Assembly: GCF_004014805.1 (NCBI RefSeq)
Contig: NZ_ATDN01000013.1
Coordinates: 62,001 to 126,000 of the forward strand
Length of the DNA: 64,000 nt
From: Mycolicibacterium elephantis DSM 44368
GTDB taxonomy: Bacteria; Actinomycetota; Actinomycetes; Mycobacteriales; Mycobacteriaceae
Reading direction: 5' to 3'
Shown piece after piece: positions 54,420 through 64,000 of the stretch (its first letter is position 1; each line of letters begins with the position of its first letter). Below the pieces are notes generated by a model. That model made no database searches. It saw nothing but the letters and a program-made list of their open reading frames with translations, and was not told where the DNA came from. The position numbers and the translations under genes were made by a program.

Positions 54420-55811
54420 CTATTCGGGGCTCCGTTGCGCGGCGGCGGCGTCGCGGTCGGCGCGCTGCGCCTGATAGATCGACACGTCGGTGCGCAGGAT
54501 CAGCAGGTAGGCGATGCCGACGGCGACCATCGCGCACGGGATGACGGAGAAGGAGCCGGTCATCTCGGCGACCATGATCATCACCGCCAGGGGTGCGTGC
54601 GCGACGCTGCCGAAGCAGGCCATCATCCCGACAACGACGAAAACGGCTGGGCTGTCGGGGATTCCGGGAAGGTCGAGGTCGTGGCCCAACCGCCAGATCG
54701 CCGCACCGACAAACGCGCCGATGACCACGCCGGGTCCGAAGATGCCGCCCGAGCCGCCCGTGCCGATCGACAGCGAGGTCGCGATGATCTTGGCCAGCGG
54801 CAGCAGCAGCACGATCCACAGCGGCATGGCCAGCAGCGTGTCGGCCGCTCCGGCCTTCTGCGCCCAGCCGTAGCCGCTGGCCAGGATCTGCGGGATCAGC
54901 AGCGCCAGCAGACCGACCGCCAGCCCGCCGAGCGCCGGCTTGATCACCTTGTGGCCCGGCAGCTTCGCCGTCAGCGCGACCGTTCCGTAGAACATCCGCG
55001 CGTACAGATAGCCGAAGAAGGCCGCGACGACGCCGATCGCCAGAAACCACGCCAGGTCCAGCGGATGATCGAACCGGAAGTCGGGGGCCATGAACCCGAA
55101 CAGCGGATCGAATCCGAGGATCGAACCCAGCACGGCGTAGGCCGTCGCCGAGGTGATGAACCCCGGAATCAACGCCTTGAAGTCGAAGTCCTCGCGGTAG
55201 ATGATCGACGCGGCCAGCACCGCCCCGCCCAGCGGCGCGCCGAAGATCGCCCCGATGCCCGAGCCGATGCCCAGCGACACCGCGATACGCCCGTCCTCGT
55301 ACGGCAGGTTCAGCCAACGGGTGAGCAGTGAACCGAAGCCGGCCGAGATCTGCGCTGCAGGGCCTTCCCGGCCGCCGGATCCGCCGGAGCCGATGGTCAG
55401 CGCGCTGGCGATGGTCTTGACGACGATCGCCCGCCCCCGGATCGCGCGCGGGTCGGTGTGCACCGCCTCGATCGCGCTGTCGGTGCCGTGGCCCTCGGCC
55501 TCCGGCGCGAACTTCGCGACCAGCAGGGCCGACACCAGCGCGCCGCCGAACGCCACCAACGGAATCGCCCACGGCCGGTCGAAGCCCGGCGAGCCGGGGT
55601 CGCCGCCGTCGCCGATCGGTTTGGGAATGTCGTAGCCGGCCAGATAACCGAGCAGGAAGCGCCCGGCGTAGTCGAGGGCCAGATAGAACGTCACCGCACC
55701 GAGCCCGGCGATGACACCGATCGCGATCCCCAGGATCAGCCACTTGCGCAGATAGCCCGACCGTCGGATGAATCCGCCTAGTCCACCGCCGGTTTCGGGG
55801 GGATCGGGCAT
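54420..55811 (-). CDS. ClC-family chloride channel or antiporter (Rv0143c-like)
   Basis: A 463-residue membrane protein with about ten or more hydrophobic helices. The selectivity-filter motifs are GSGGSGGREGPAAQ (with the gating glutamate of G-R-E-G-P), GTGGSGGIFGPGVVIGAFVG and the buried GSGIGAIFGAPLGGAVLA. It should carry chloride across the membrane, possibly in exchange for protons. The C-terminus is short, without CBS domains. It corresponds to Rv0143c. Confidence 0.88.
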   Translation of the reverse strand: MPDPPETGGGLGGFIRRSGYLRKWLILGIAIGVIAGLGAVTFYLALDYAGRFLLGYLAGYDIPKPIGDGGDPGSPGFDRPWAIPLVAFGGALVSALLVAKFAPEAEGHGTDSAIEAVHTDPRAIRGRAIVVKTIASALTIGSGGSGGREGPAAQISAGFGSLLTRWLNLPYEDGRIAVSLGIGSGIGAIFGAPLGGAVLAASIIYREDFDFKALIPGFITSATAYAVLGSILGFDPLFGFMAPDFRFDHPLDLAWFLAIGVVAAFFGYLYARMFYGTVALTAKLPGHKVIKPALGGLAVGLLALLIPQILASGYGWAQKAGAADTLLAMPLWIVLLLPLAKIIATSLSIGTGGSGGIFGPGVVIGAFVGAAIWRLGHDLDLPGIPDSPAVFVVVGMMACFGSVAHAPLAVMIMVAEMTGSFSVIPCAMVAVGIAYLLILRTDVSIYQAQRADRDAAAAQRSPE

Positions 55812-55853
55812 GTTGCGGATGCTAGTCGACTCCTCGGCGCCGAACCACCGGCT

Positions 55854-56657
55854 TTAGCGGTATGCGGTGACCCAGGCGAGGATCGCCGGCACGCCGTCGG
55901 CGCCCACAGCTTGTGCCTCGGCGATGCCGGTCCGGCGTCCGACACGTAAAGCCGTTCCGAGGTAACGCGATTCGGCTCCGCCGTGAAACTCGCGCATGAA
56001 GTTCACCCGCAGCGACGCGGTGCGCAGAGGTACGTGCTCGCGTTCGGCGTTTATCGCCGCCGAGGCCACCATCTCGAGCGCCATGGCCGAAACGCCGCCG
56101 TGCACGATCCCGAGGCTGTTGTTGAGCACCGGATCGGATGCCTGCAGAAGCACTTGGCCGGCGCCGCCCCCTTCGGCGACGGTGACGGCCATCTTCTCGG
56201 CGAGCGGGACCGGTGGCGGCGGGCCCGTCGGACCGTCGGGGAACTCCATCACCCGGCCCGGCGCACTGATGAAGAACGAACGCACGGTCGCGGTGGCCAG
56301 GACGACGTCGCGGTGGGTGAACTCGCACAACCCCAGCGCGACCTCGCCCTTCGGGCCGAACGGCCGGGCCGTTGCGACCACCGGCACGTCGGGCGCCGAG
56401 GCGATCAGCTCCGCCGCCTCGGGCCTCAGCTCCAACGACAACTCGCTGGTCACCGTCCACTCGTCGGTGTCGCGGCGGTGATGGTTGACGAGGCCTCCGA
56501 CGTGGTCCACCAGCATCGCCAGCGGTGCGACCGTGGGCGCGCCGGTCAGCGGGTTGACCGCCCGGCCGGCGGGAATCGAGGCCACACAGCGGTGCGGCCC
56601 CTCTTCGGACGTCACCACGCCGAACCGGCCCAACGGGGTACACAGCGGATATGACAT
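55854..56657 (-). CDS. Double-hotdog acyl-CoA thioesterase-like protein
   Basis: A 267-residue protein with two hotdog-like halves. The first (about 20-135) contains NPLTGAPTVAPLAMLVDHVG; the second (about 160-267) contains LNNSLGIVHGGVSAMALEMV, the PaaI-type H-G-G motif with the catalytic asparagine/histidine region. It is probably an acyl-CoA thioesterase acting on short or medium acyl chains. Substrate unknown. It is divergent from the copper ATPase, with about 60 bases between them holding the CsoR-type operator. Confidence 0.75.
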   Translation of the reverse strand: MSYPLCTPLGRFGVVTSEEGPHRCVASIPAGRAVNPLTGAPTVAPLAMLVDHVGGLVNHHRRDTDEWTVTSELSLELRPEAAELIASAPDVPVVATARPFGPKGEVALGLCEFTHRDVVLATATVRSFFISAPGRVMEFPDGPTGPPPPVPLAEKMAVTVAEGGGAGQVLLQASDPVLNNSLGIVHGGVSAMALEMVASAAINAEREHVPLRTASLRVNFMREFHGGAESRYLGTALRVGRRTGIAEAQAVGADGVPAILAWVTAYR

Positions 56658-56689
56658 CGCGAACCAGCCTCACCCCACAGGTATGGCGA

Positions 56690-56708
56690 TATACCCCCTA
56701 GGGGTATA
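56690..56708. promoter_or_regulatory. CsoR/RicR-type copper operator
   Basis: TATACCCCCTAGGGGTATA is a near-perfect palindrome of the TACCCC...GGGGTA type bound by copper-sensing CsoR-family repressors. It lies 11 bases before the ATG of the copper ATPase at 56719. No CsoR-like gene is in the window, so the regulator must be encoded elsewhere. Confidence 0.65.
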
Positions 56709-56718
56709 CAGTGACCGC

Positions 56719-58791
56719 ATGACCTCACATGACACGCACGTCGGCCACGCCACGTCCCAACCGGCGAGGACCCAACACGGCGAACACGGCGGCCATGAGG
56801 GGCACGGCGGTCACGGGGATCATGTCGCGCAGTTCCAGCGGCTGTTCTGGATCATGTTGGTGCTCGCGATCCCGACGGCCGGACTGTCGGAGATGTTCGC
56901 GATGATCCTCGGCTACTCCGTGCCCGACGTGCCGGGTGCGCGATGGGTGTCACCCGTACTGGGCACGGTGATGTACCTGTGGGGTGGCCGTCCGTTCCTC
57001 ACCGGCGCGGTCAGTGAGATCCGTTCCCGCACACCGGGAATGATGTTGCTGATCGGGTTGGCGCTCACCGTCGCGTTCGTGTCGTCGTGGGGTGCGAGCC
57101 TGGGCCTGCTGCACCACCAGCTCGACTTCTGGTGGGAGCTGGCGCTGCTGATCGTGATCATGCTGTTTGGCCACTGGATCGAGATGCGCTCGCTGGCGCA
57201 GACCACCTCCGCACTCGACTCGCTGGCGGCCCTGCTGCCCGACGAGGCCGAACGGGTGGTCGGCGACGACGACGTCGAGGTCGTCGCGCCCGCCGACCTG
57301 CGCGCCGGCGACGTCGTGATCGTGCGGCCCGGCGGCAGCGTGCCCGCCGACGGCGAGATCACCGACGGCACCGCGGACGTCGACGAGTCGATGGTCACCG
57401 GCGAGTCGCGGCCGGTGCGCCGCGGCGTGGGCGATCACGTGGTGGCGGGCACCGTCGCCACCGACTCGGGGCTGCGGGTGAGGGTGACCGCCGTCGGCGA
57501 GGACACCGCGCTCGCCGGCATCCAGCGGTTGGTGACCGAGGCGCAGAACTCGTCGTCGCGGGCGCAGCGAATCGCCGATGTCGCGGCGGGCTGGCTGTTC
57601 TGGTTCGCGCTGGGAGCGGCCGCGATCACGGCGGTGGTCTGGGGCTTCGTCGGTGTTCCCCAGCAGGCGGTGATCCGGACGATCACGGTGCTGGTGATCG
57701 CCTGCCCGCACGCGCTGGGGCTGGCGATCCCCCTGGTGGTCTCGATCGCGACCGAACGCGCCGCGCGGGGCGGCGTGCTGGTCAAGGACCGGCTCGCGCT
57801 GGAGAGCATGCGCACGGTCGGCGCGGTGTTGTTCGACAAGACCGGCACGTTGACCAAGGGCGAGCCGACGGTGACCGGCGTAGTCGCCGCCCCAGGCCAC
57901 GGCGAGGACGAGGTGGTGGCCCTCGCCGCCGCCGCCGAGTCCGATTCCGAGCACCCGCTGGCCAGGGCGATCGTGGAGACCGCTCGTCGCCGCGCACTGA
58001 CGGTGCCTGCCTGGTCGGACTTCACGTCGTCACCCGCGGTCGGCGTCAGCGCGACGGTGGACGGCAGGACCGTGCAGGTCGGGGGACCACGGCTGCTCGC
58101 CGAAGCCGGCCAAGAAGAGCTGCCCGGCGTCGAGCGATGGCGTGAACAGGGCGCGACCATCCTGCACGTGCTCGTCGATGGGATGCCGGTCGGCGCGGTG
58201 GCCCTGGCGGACGAGGTGCGCGAGGAGTCGCGGCAGGCCGTGGACGCGCTGCACCGGCTCGGCATCGCGGTGATGATGATCACCGGCGACGCGCAGGCGG
58301 TCGCCGACTCGGTGGCCGCCGAACTGGGCATCGACCGGGTTTTCGCCGGGGTGCGGCCCGAGGACAAGGCCGCCAAGGTGGCGGCGCTGCAAACCGAGGG
58401 GCTCAAGGTCGCGATGGTCGGTGACGGCGTCAACGACGCACCGGCGCTGGCGCAGGCGGACGTCGGTATCGCGATCGGCGCGGGCACCGACGTGGCGATC
58501 GCCTCGGCAGGGGTGATCCTCGCCAGTTCCGACCCGCGGTCGGTGCTTTCGGTGATCGAGCTGTCCAAGGCGGCGTACCGCAAGATGAAGCAAAACCTTT
58601 GGTGGGCAGCGGGATACAACTTGATCGCGGTGCCGTTGGCGGCCGGTGTGCTGGCGCCGGTCGGCTTCGTGATGCCGATGTCGGTCGGCGCGCTGCTGAT
58701 GTCGGCGTCCACCGTGGTGGTGGCGCTCAACGCCCAGCTGCTGCGAAGGCTGGACTTGTCGCCCGAGGCGAGCGTACGGGCCGTTCTCTAA
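56719..58791 (+). CDS. copB: Copper-type P1B ATPase (CopB-like)
   Basis: A 690-residue heavy-metal ATPase. The N-terminus is histidine-rich (HGEHGGHEGHGGHGDH, about residues 21-36) in place of a heavy-metal-associated domain. The transmembrane metal site is CPH (VIACPHALGLAIPLVV), the signature of CopB-type pumps. Further motifs are the actuator TGES (MVTGESRPVR), the phosphorylation site FDKTGTLTKGEPT, HP in SEHPLARAIVE, and MVGDGVNDAPALAQADVGIA. It should export copper from the cytosol. The start is ATG 56719, just behind a CsoR-type operator. Confidence 0.9.
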   Translation: MTSHDTHVGHATSQPARTQHGEHGGHEGHGGHGDHVAQFQRLFWIMLVLAIPTAGLSEMFAMILGYSVPDVPGARWVSPVLGTVMYLWGGRPFLTGAVSEIRSRTPGMMLLIGLALTVAFVSSWGASLGLLHHQLDFWWELALLIVIMLFGHWIEMRSLAQTTSALDSLAALLPDEAERVVGDDDVEVVAPADLRAGDVVIVRPGGSVPADGEITDGTADVDESMVTGESRPVRRGVGDHVVAGTVATDSGLRVRVTAVGEDTALAGIQRLVTEAQNSSSRAQRIADVAAGWLFWFALGAAAITAVVWGFVGVPQQAVIRTITVLVIACPHALGLAIPLVVSIATERAARGGVLVKDRLALESMRTVGAVLFDKTGTLTKGEPTVTGVVAAPGHGEDEVVALAAAAESDSEHPLARAIVETARRRALTVPAWSDFTSSPAVGVSATVDGRTVQVGGPRLLAEAGQEELPGVERWREQGATILHVLVDGMPVGAVALADEVREESRQAVDALHRLGIAVMMITGDAQAVADSVAAELGIDRVFAGVRPEDKAAKVAALQTEGLKVAMVGDGVNDAPALAQADVGIAIGAGTDVAIASAGVILASSDPRSVLSVIELSKAAYRKMKQNLWWAAGYNLIAVPLAAGVLAPVGFVMPMSVGALLMSASTVVVALNAQLLRRLDLSPEASVRAVL

Positions 58792-59199
58792 GAATCTGAC
58801 TAGGCTTTGCGCAAAGGGGCTGTGATGAAGTTCACCCAGCCTGAAGCTGTGGTCTTGGTCTCACAGCAAATCCAACGACCAGCGAAAAGTTAGGATCGGC
58901 CAGTCTCTTGACACGGCCGCCATCCGGGTATCTAAATGAAACGCGCTGCGCAGCAACGGTATTCGGAAGCGGGACCGGTGGGGGCGGGTGACGGGCCCAA
59001 CGAGCCGTCCCGGGGTAGTTAGGGTCCACTAAGTTGGCATGTCAGGCATGGTTTGCATATCGTTTTCTCCACTTAGGCGAGTTGGGTTTGGACCGTCGTT
59101 CGATGCAGCACGGAGGTGCCCCTCGTAGGCCGGCCGCAACGCCGCTGTACGGCCGCCGTTGAGAACAGCTTCAGGCGTGCGGAAAAGGGATAGGTGGGA
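58792..59199 (+). promoter_or_regulatory. Long leader and promoter region of gltB
   Basis: This 408-base gap contains no convincing gene. A promoter-like pair points to gltB: TTGACA at 58908-58913 and TCTAAA at 58931-58936, 17 bases apart, which would give a leader of about 255 bases. No known riboswitch or attenuator hairpin was recognised by eye. A long leader in front of a nitrogen-assimilation gene could carry regulation. Confidence 0.45.
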
Positions 59200-62100
59200 A
59201 TGACGCCCAGGATTCAAGGGCTCTACAACCCCGCGTTCGAGCACGACGCGTGCGGCGTGGCCATGGTGGCCGACATGCACGGTCGTCGCAGTCGCGACAT
59301 CGTCGACAAGGCAATCACCGCGCTGTTGAACCTGGAGCACCGTGGTGCCCAGGGTGCAGAGCCGCACACCGGCGACGGGGCGGGCATCCTGCTGCAGGTT
59401 CCCGACGAGTTCCTGCGGGCTGTTCTGAAGGAACAGGGGGCCTTCGAACTGCCTCCCTACGGCAGCTACGCGACGGGCATGGCGTTCCTGCCGCAGTCGT
59501 CCAAGGACGCCGCCGCGGCCTGCGAGTCCGTCGAGAAGATCGCCGAGGCCGAGGGGCTTCAGGTGCTGGGCTGGCGCGAGGTGCCCACCGACGAGTCGTC
59601 GCTGGGGGCGCTGGCGCGCGACGCGATGCCGACGTTCCGCCAGCTGTTCCTCGCGGGCGCCTCGGGCATGGACCTGGAGCGCCGCGCCTACGTGGTGCGC
59701 AAGCGCGCCGAGCACGAGCTGGGCACCCGGGGGCCGGGCCAGGACGGGCCCGGGCGTGAAACCGTCTATTTCCCAAGCCTTTCCGGGCAGACCTTCGTCT
59801 ACAAGGGCATGCTGACCACGCCCCAGCTCAAGGCGTTCTATCTGGACCTGCAGGACGAGCGGCTCACCAGCGCGCTGGGCATCGTGCACTCGCGGTTCTC
59901 CACCAACACGTTCCCGTCGTGGCCGCTGGCGCATCCGTTCCGGCGCATCGCCCACAACGGTGAGATCAACACCGTTACCGGCAACGAGAACTGGATGCGG
60001 GCGCGCGAGGCGCTGATCCGCACCGATCTGTTCGGGTCCGACCTGGAGAAGATCACGCCCGTCTGCACCCCCGGCGCGTCCGACACCGCGCGGTTCGACG
60101 AGGTGCTGGAGTTGCTGCACCTCGGTGGCCGCAGCCTGCCGCACGCGGTGCTGATGATGATCCCCGAGGCCTGGGAGCGCCACGAGTCGATGGATCCGGC
60201 CCGCAGGGCGTTCTACGAGTTCCACGACTCGCTGATGGAACCGTGGGACGGCCCGGCGTCGGTGTGCTTCACCGACGGCACCGTGGTCGGCGCCGTGCTG
60301 GACCGCAACGGCCTTCGGCCATCGCGGATCTGGGTGACCGACGACGGCCTCGTCGTGATGGCCTCGGAAGCCGGCGTGCTCAACCTCGACCCGTCCACCG
60401 TGGTCCGCAAGATGCGGTTGCAGCCCGGCCGCATGTTCCTGGTCGACACCGCTCAGGGCCGCATCGTCGACGACGAGGAGATCAAGGCCGAACTCGCCGC
60501 CGAGCATCCCTATCAGGAATGGCTCGACCAGGGCCTGTTCCGTCTCGACGAACTGCCGCAGGGTGACTACGTGCGGATGCCGCACCACCGGGTGGTGTTG
60601 CGCCAGCAGGCTTTCGGCTACACCTACGAGGAACTCAACCTGCTCGTCGCGCCGATGGCCCGCACCGGCGCCGAGCCGATCGGCTCGATGGGCACCGACA
60701 CCCCGATCGCGGTGCTGTCCGCGCGGCCGCGGATGTTGTTCGACTACTTCCACCAGATGTTCGCCCAGGTCACCAACCCGCCGCTGGACGCCATCCGCGA
60801 AGAGGTGGTGACCAGCCTGCAGGGCGCCATGGGCCCGGAGGGCGACCTGCTGAACCCGGGTCCGGAGTCGTGCCGCCAGATCGTGCTGTCGCAGCCGATC
60901 ATCCGCAACCACGAACTGGCCAAGCTGGTCAACCTCGACCCCGAGCAGGAGATCGACGGCCGTCGCCACGGCCTGTCCACCGCCGTGATCCGCTGCCTGT
61001 ACCCGGTGAACCGGGGCGGGCAGGGCCTCAGGGAGGCCCTCGACAACGTGCGGGCCAAGGTGTCGGCGGCCATCCGCGACGGCGCGCGCATCATCGTGTT
61101 GTCCGACCGTGAGTCCAACGAGCAGATGGCGCCGATCCCGTCGCTGCTGGCCGTGTCGGCCGTGCACCACCACCTGGTGCGCGACCGCACCCGCACCCAG
61201 GTGGGTCTGGTCGTCGAATGCGGCGACGCGCGCGAGGTGCACCACATGGCCTGCCTGGTCGGCTTCGGCGCGGCGGCGATCAACCCGTACATGGTGTTCG
61301 AGTCGATCGAAGACATGGTCGACCGCGGCGTTCTGATAGGACTCGACAGCGAAACCGCCAAGAGCAACTACGTCAAGGCGGCCGGCAAGGGTGTTCTGAA
61401 GGTGATGTCCAAGATGGGCATCTCGACGCTGGCCTCCTACACCGGAGCGCAGCTGTTCCAGGCCATCGGCATCAGCCAGCAGGTGCTCGACGAGTACTTC
61501 ACCGGGTTGACGTGCCCGGTCGGCGGCATCGACCTCGACGACATCGCCGACGACGTGGCCGCCCGGCACCGGCTGGCCTACCTCGATCAGCCCACCGAAT
61601 GGGCGCACCGCGAACTCGAGGTCGGTGGCGAGTACCAGTGGCGGCGCGAGGGCGAGTACCACCTGTTCAACCCCGACACGGTGTTCAAGCTGCAGCACTC
61701 CACCCGCTCCGGCCAGTACTCGATCTTCAAGGAGTACACCAAGCTGGTCGACGACCAGAGCGAGCGGATGGCCTCGCTGCGTGGGCTGCTCAAGTTCAAA
61801 GACGGTGTGCGCCCGCCGGTCCCGCTCGACGAGGTGGAGCCGGCCAGCGAGATCGTCAAGCGGTTCTCGACCGGCGCGATGAGCTACGGCTCGATCTCCG
61901 CCGAAGCCCACGAGACGCTGGCCATCGCGATGAACCGCCTTGGCGCCCGGTCGAATTCAGGTGAGGGCGGTGAGCACGTCAGCCGGTTCGACCCCGACGA
62001 GAACGGCGACTGGCGGCGCAGCGCCATCAAACAGGTGGCCTCCGGCCGGTTCGGTGTCACCAGCCACTACCTGACCAACTGCACCGACATCCAGATCAAG

Positions 62101-63789
62101 ATGGCGCAGGGAGCCAAGCCCGGTGAGGGCGGCCAGCTTCCGGGCAACAAGGTGTATCCGTGGGTGGCCGAGGTGCGCCACTCCACCCCCGGTGTGGGGC
62201 TGATCTCGCCCCCGCCGCACCACGACATCTACTCGATCGAGGATCTGGCGCAGCTGATCCACGACCTCAAGAACGCCAACCCGCAGGCCCGCGTGCACGT
62301 CAAGCTGGTCAGTGAGTCGGGCGTCGGCACCGTGGCCGCGGGCGTCTCGAAGGCGCACGCCGACGTGGTGCTGATCTCCGGCCACGACGGCGGCACCGGC
62401 GCCACGCCGCTGACGTCGATGAAGCACGCCGGGGCGCCGTGGGAGCTCGGCTTGGTCGAGACCCAGCAGACGTTGCTGCTCAACGGCCTTCGCGACCGCA
62501 TCGTGGTCCAGGTCGACGGTCAGCTCAAGACCGGACGTGACGTGGTGATCGCCGCGTTGCTCGGCGCCGAGGAGTTCGGCTTCGCCACCGCGCCGCTGGT
62601 GGTGTCGGGCTGCATCATGATGCGGGTGTGTCACCTCGACACCTGCCCGGTCGGGGTCGCGACGCAGAACCCGATCCTGCGTCAACGCTTCACCGGCAAG
62701 CCGGAATTCGTCGAGAACTTCTTCCTGTTCATCGCCGAGGAAGTGCGCGAGCTGATGGCGCAGCTGGGCTTCCGCACCGTCAACGAGATGGTCGGCCACG
62801 TCGACGCGCTGGACACCACCAAGGCCGCCGAGCACTGGAAGGCCCACAAGCTGGACCTGACGCCGGTGCTGCATCAGCCCGAGTCGGCGTTCATGAACCA
62901 GGACCTGTACTGCAGCTCACGCCAGGACCACGGCCTGGACAAGGCGCTCGACCAGCAGCTGATCGTGATGTGCCGCGAAGCGCTGGACTCCGGTACGCCC
63001 GTTCGTTTCTCGACGACGATCGGCAATGTCAACCGCACCGTGGGCACCATGCTCGGCCACGAGGTCACCAAAGCCTACGGCGGACAGGGACTTCCGGACG
63101 GAACCATCGACATCACGTTCGACGGGTCGGCGGGCAACAGCTTCGGCGCCTTCGTCCCGAAGGGAATCACGCTGCGGGTGTACGGCGACGCCAACGATTA
63201 TGTCGGCAAGGGCCTTTCGGGCGGGCGGATCGTCATCCGGCCATCCGACAACGCGCCCTCCGGCTATGTCGCCGAGGACAACATCATCGCCGGCAACGTG
63301 ATCCTGTTCGGCGCCACCAGCGGGGAGATGTTCCTGCGCGGCCAGGTGGGGGAGCGGTTCGCGGTGCGCAACTCCGGCGCGCACGCGGTCGTCGAAGGCG
63401 TCGGCGACCACGGCTGTGAGTACATGACCGGTGGACGGATCGTCATCCTCGGCCCGACCGGCCGCAACTTCGCGGCAGGCATGTCCGGAGGCATCGCCTA
63501 CGTCTACGACCCGAACAAGAAGCTGCCGCAGAATCTCAACGCCGAGATGGTGGACCTCGAGGACCTCGACGACGAGGACCTGCAGTGGCTGCAGGGCATT
63601 ATCCAGGCCCATGTGGACGCCACCGATTCCGCTGTCGGGCAGCGCATCCTCGACGATTGGAGCGCCCACGTGAAGCACTTCACCAAGGTGATGCCCCGCG
63701 ACTACCGGCGGGTGCTGGAAGCCATCGCCGACGCCGAACAGCGCGCCGTCGACGTCGACGAAGCGATCATGGCGGCCGCCGGTGGCTGA
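59200..63789 (+). CDS. gltB: Glutamate synthase large subunit
   Basis: A 1529-residue enzyme taking glutamine and 2-oxoglutarate to two glutamates with GltD. The N-terminal glutaminase domain is made after removal of a 17-residue propeptide; the nucleophile is Cys18 in [15 protein letters not shown]. The central and FMN-binding synthase domains include [20 protein letters not shown] and [20 protein letters not shown]. The 3Fe-4S cluster cysteines are in [20 protein letters not shown]. The C-terminal GXGXG beta-helix follows ([20 protein letters not shown]). ATG 59200 is preferred to GTG 59194 by family alignment. gltD starts inside its end. Confidence 0.95.
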   Translation: MTPRIQGLYNPAFEHDACGVAMVADMHGRRSRDIVDKAITALLNLEHRGAQGAEPHTGDGAGILLQVPDEFLRAVLKEQGAFELPPYGSYATGMAFLPQSSKDAAAACESVEKIAEAEGLQVLGWREVPTDESSLGALARDAMPTFRQLFLAGASGMDLERRAYVVRKRAEHELGTRGPGQDGPGRETVYFPSLSGQTFVYKGMLTTPQLKAFYLDLQDERLTSALGIVHSRFSTNTFPSWPLAHPFRRIAHNGEINTVTGNENWMRAREALIRTDLFGSDLEKITPVCTPGASDTARFDEVLELLHLGGRSLPHAVLMMIPEAWERHESMDPARRAFYEFHDSLMEPWDGPASVCFTDGTVVGAVLDRNGLRPSRIWVTDDGLVVMASEAGVLNLDPSTVVRKMRLQPGRMFLVDTAQGRIVDDEEIKAELAAEHPYQEWLDQGLFRLDELPQGDYVRMPHHRVVLRQQAFGYTYEELNLLVAPMARTGAEPIGSMGTDTPIAVLSARPRMLFDYFHQMFAQVTNPPLDAIREEVVTSLQGAMGPEGDLLNPGPESCRQIVLSQPIIRNHELAKLVNLDPEQEIDGRRHGLSTAVIRCLYPVNRGGQGLREALDNVRAKVSAAIRDGARIIVLSDRESNEQMAPIPSLLAVSAVHHHLVRDRTRTQVGLVVECGDAREVHHMACLVGFGAAAINPYMVFESIEDMVDRGVLIGLDSETAKSNYVKAAGKGVLKVMSKMGISTLASYTGAQLFQAIGISQQVLDEYFTGLTCPVGGIDLDDIADDVAARHRLAYLDQPTEWAHRELEVGGEYQWRREGEYHLFNPDTVFKLQHSTRSGQYSIFKEYTKLVDDQSERMASLRGLLKFKDGVRPPVPLDEVEPASEIVKRFSTGAMSYGSISAEAHETLAIAMNRLGARSNSGEGGEHVSRFDPDENGDWRRSAIKQVASGRFGVTSHYLTNCTDIQIKMAQGAKPGEGGQLPGNKVYPWVAEVRHSTPGVGLISPPPHHDIYSIEDLAQLIHDLKNANPQARVHVKLVSESGVGTVAAGVSKAHADVVLISGHDGGTGATPLTSMKHAGAPWELGLVETQQTLLLNGLRDRIVVQVDGQLKTGRDVVIAALLGAEEFGFATAPLVVSGCIMMRVCHLDTCPVGVATQNPILRQRFTGKPEFVENFFLFIAEEVRELMAQLGFRTVNEMVGHVDALDTTKAAEHWKAHKLDLTPVLHQPESAFMNQDLYCSSRQDHGLDKALDQQLIVMCREALDSGTPVRFSTTIGNVNRTVGTMLGHEVTKAYGGQGLPDGTIDITFDGSAGNSFGAFVPKGITLRVYGDANDYVGKGLSGGRIVIRPSDNAPSGYVAEDNIIAGNVILFGATSGEMFLRGQVGERFAVRNSGAHAVVEGVGDHGCEYMTGGRIVILGPTGRNFAAGMSGGIAYVYDPNKKLPQNLNAEMVDLEDLDDEDLQWLQGIIQAHVDATDSAVGQRILDDWSAHVKHFTKVMPRDYRRVLEAIADAEQRAVDVDEAIMAAAGG

Positions 63790-64000
63790 TCCACGCGGCT
63801 TCCTCAAGCACACCCGTCGTGAGACCCCGCCGCGACGGCCGGTCCCGCTGCGCCTTCGCGACTGGAAAGAGGTCTACGAGGACTTCTCCCACGACACGCT
63901 GCGCGAGCAGGCGGCCCGCTGCATGGACTGCGGAATCCCGTTCTGCCACAACGGCTGTCCGCTGGGGAACCTGATCCCCGAGTGGAACGATCTGGTCCGC
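63782..64000 (+). CDS. gltD: Glutamate synthase small subunit, N-terminal part (cut by window edge)
   Basis: The first 73 codons from GTG 63782, overlapping the gltB stop by eight bases. The product begins [20 protein letters not shown] and shows the N-terminal iron-sulfur cysteines in [24 protein letters not shown]. GltD carries FAD and passes electrons from NADPH to GltB. The rest of the gene lies beyond the window. Confidence 0.93.
   Translation, partial: MADPRGFLKHTRRETPPRRPVPLRLRDWKEVYEDFSHDTLREQAARCMDCGIPFCHNGCPLGNLIPEWNDLVR

Noticed and set aside
59029..61911. 960-codon antisense frame opposite gltB
   Set aside because: Antisense shadow of a highly GC-rich conserved gene; no recognisable domain.

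Overview
The window is a high-GC actinobacterial chromosome segment. It almost certainly comes from a Mycobacterium or Mycolicibacterium species, probably a rapid grower. Reasons: a complete mce1 locus (mce1R-fadD5-yrbE1AB-mce1ABCDEF-mam1ABCD), an EspB/EspL/EccE/MycP type VII secretion block, SigG next to the monoacylglycerol lipase, a mycobacterial-type Dps, GTG/TTG starts and promoters that look leaderless. Names of the form Rv#### below are M. tuberculosis counterparts recognised from memory of sequence and gene order. No database search was run.

Layout. (1) 1-5.6 kb: start of pntA (minus strand, truncated by the window edge), a 36-residue small ORF, a TetR regulator coupled to an acyl-CoA dehydrogenase, an adhE1-like alcohol dehydrogenase, a thioesterase and a TB18.5-like SRPBCC protein. 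(2) 5.6-21.2 kb: mce1R on the minus strand and the tightly packed mce1 operon on the plus strand. It encodes an acyl-CoA synthetase, two permeases, six Mce proteins (Mce1E a lipoprotein) and four Mce-associated proteins, forming a fatty/mycolic acid importer. (3) 21.2-30.9 kb: accessory metabolism (YoaK-like protein, SDR, fructosamine-kinase-like protein, a 774-residue secreted protein with an acidic tail, phosphodiester glycosidase, GlsB/YeaQ protein, sugar-dehydrogenase lipoprotein, pirin, NDMA-type alcohol dehydrogenase). (4) 31-35.1 kb: Rv0182c-Rv0185-like block (sigG, monoacylglycerol lipase, lipoprotein hydrolase, DUF2786 protein, zinc metallohydrolase). (5) 35.1-39.7 kb: minus-strand mycP-eccE-espB-espL, the tail of an ESX-1 locus without its core. 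(6) 39.9-45.7 kb: a cassette of GT4 glycosyltransferase, methyltransferase, alpha/alpha-barrel (prenyltransferase-like) protein and a second methyltransferase. It is bracketed by matching inverted-repeat operators and ends in its own TetR gene. (7) 45.7-55.8 kb: Rv0135c-Rv0146-like block (TetR, cyp138, msrA, SnoaL-like protein, epimerase, LCMT-type methyltransferase, enoyl-CoA hydratase, SRPBCC, DUF427, HhH-GPD glycosylase, dps, ClC channel). (8) 55.8-64 kb: double-hotdog thioesterase, copB-type ATPase behind a CsoR-type operator, and gltB-gltD (gltD truncated).

The most interesting unexplained signals are the operator-bracketed glycosyltransferase/methyltransferase/barrel cassette at 41.2-45.7 kb, whose operator word recurs in the alcohol dehydrogenase promoter at 30.9 kb next to a KstR-like box; two families of dispersed palindromic repeats, one of which supplies the C-terminus of a TetR gene; and the isolated ESX-1 tail. 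No tRNA, rRNA, CRISPR array, insertion sequence or prophage was seen.
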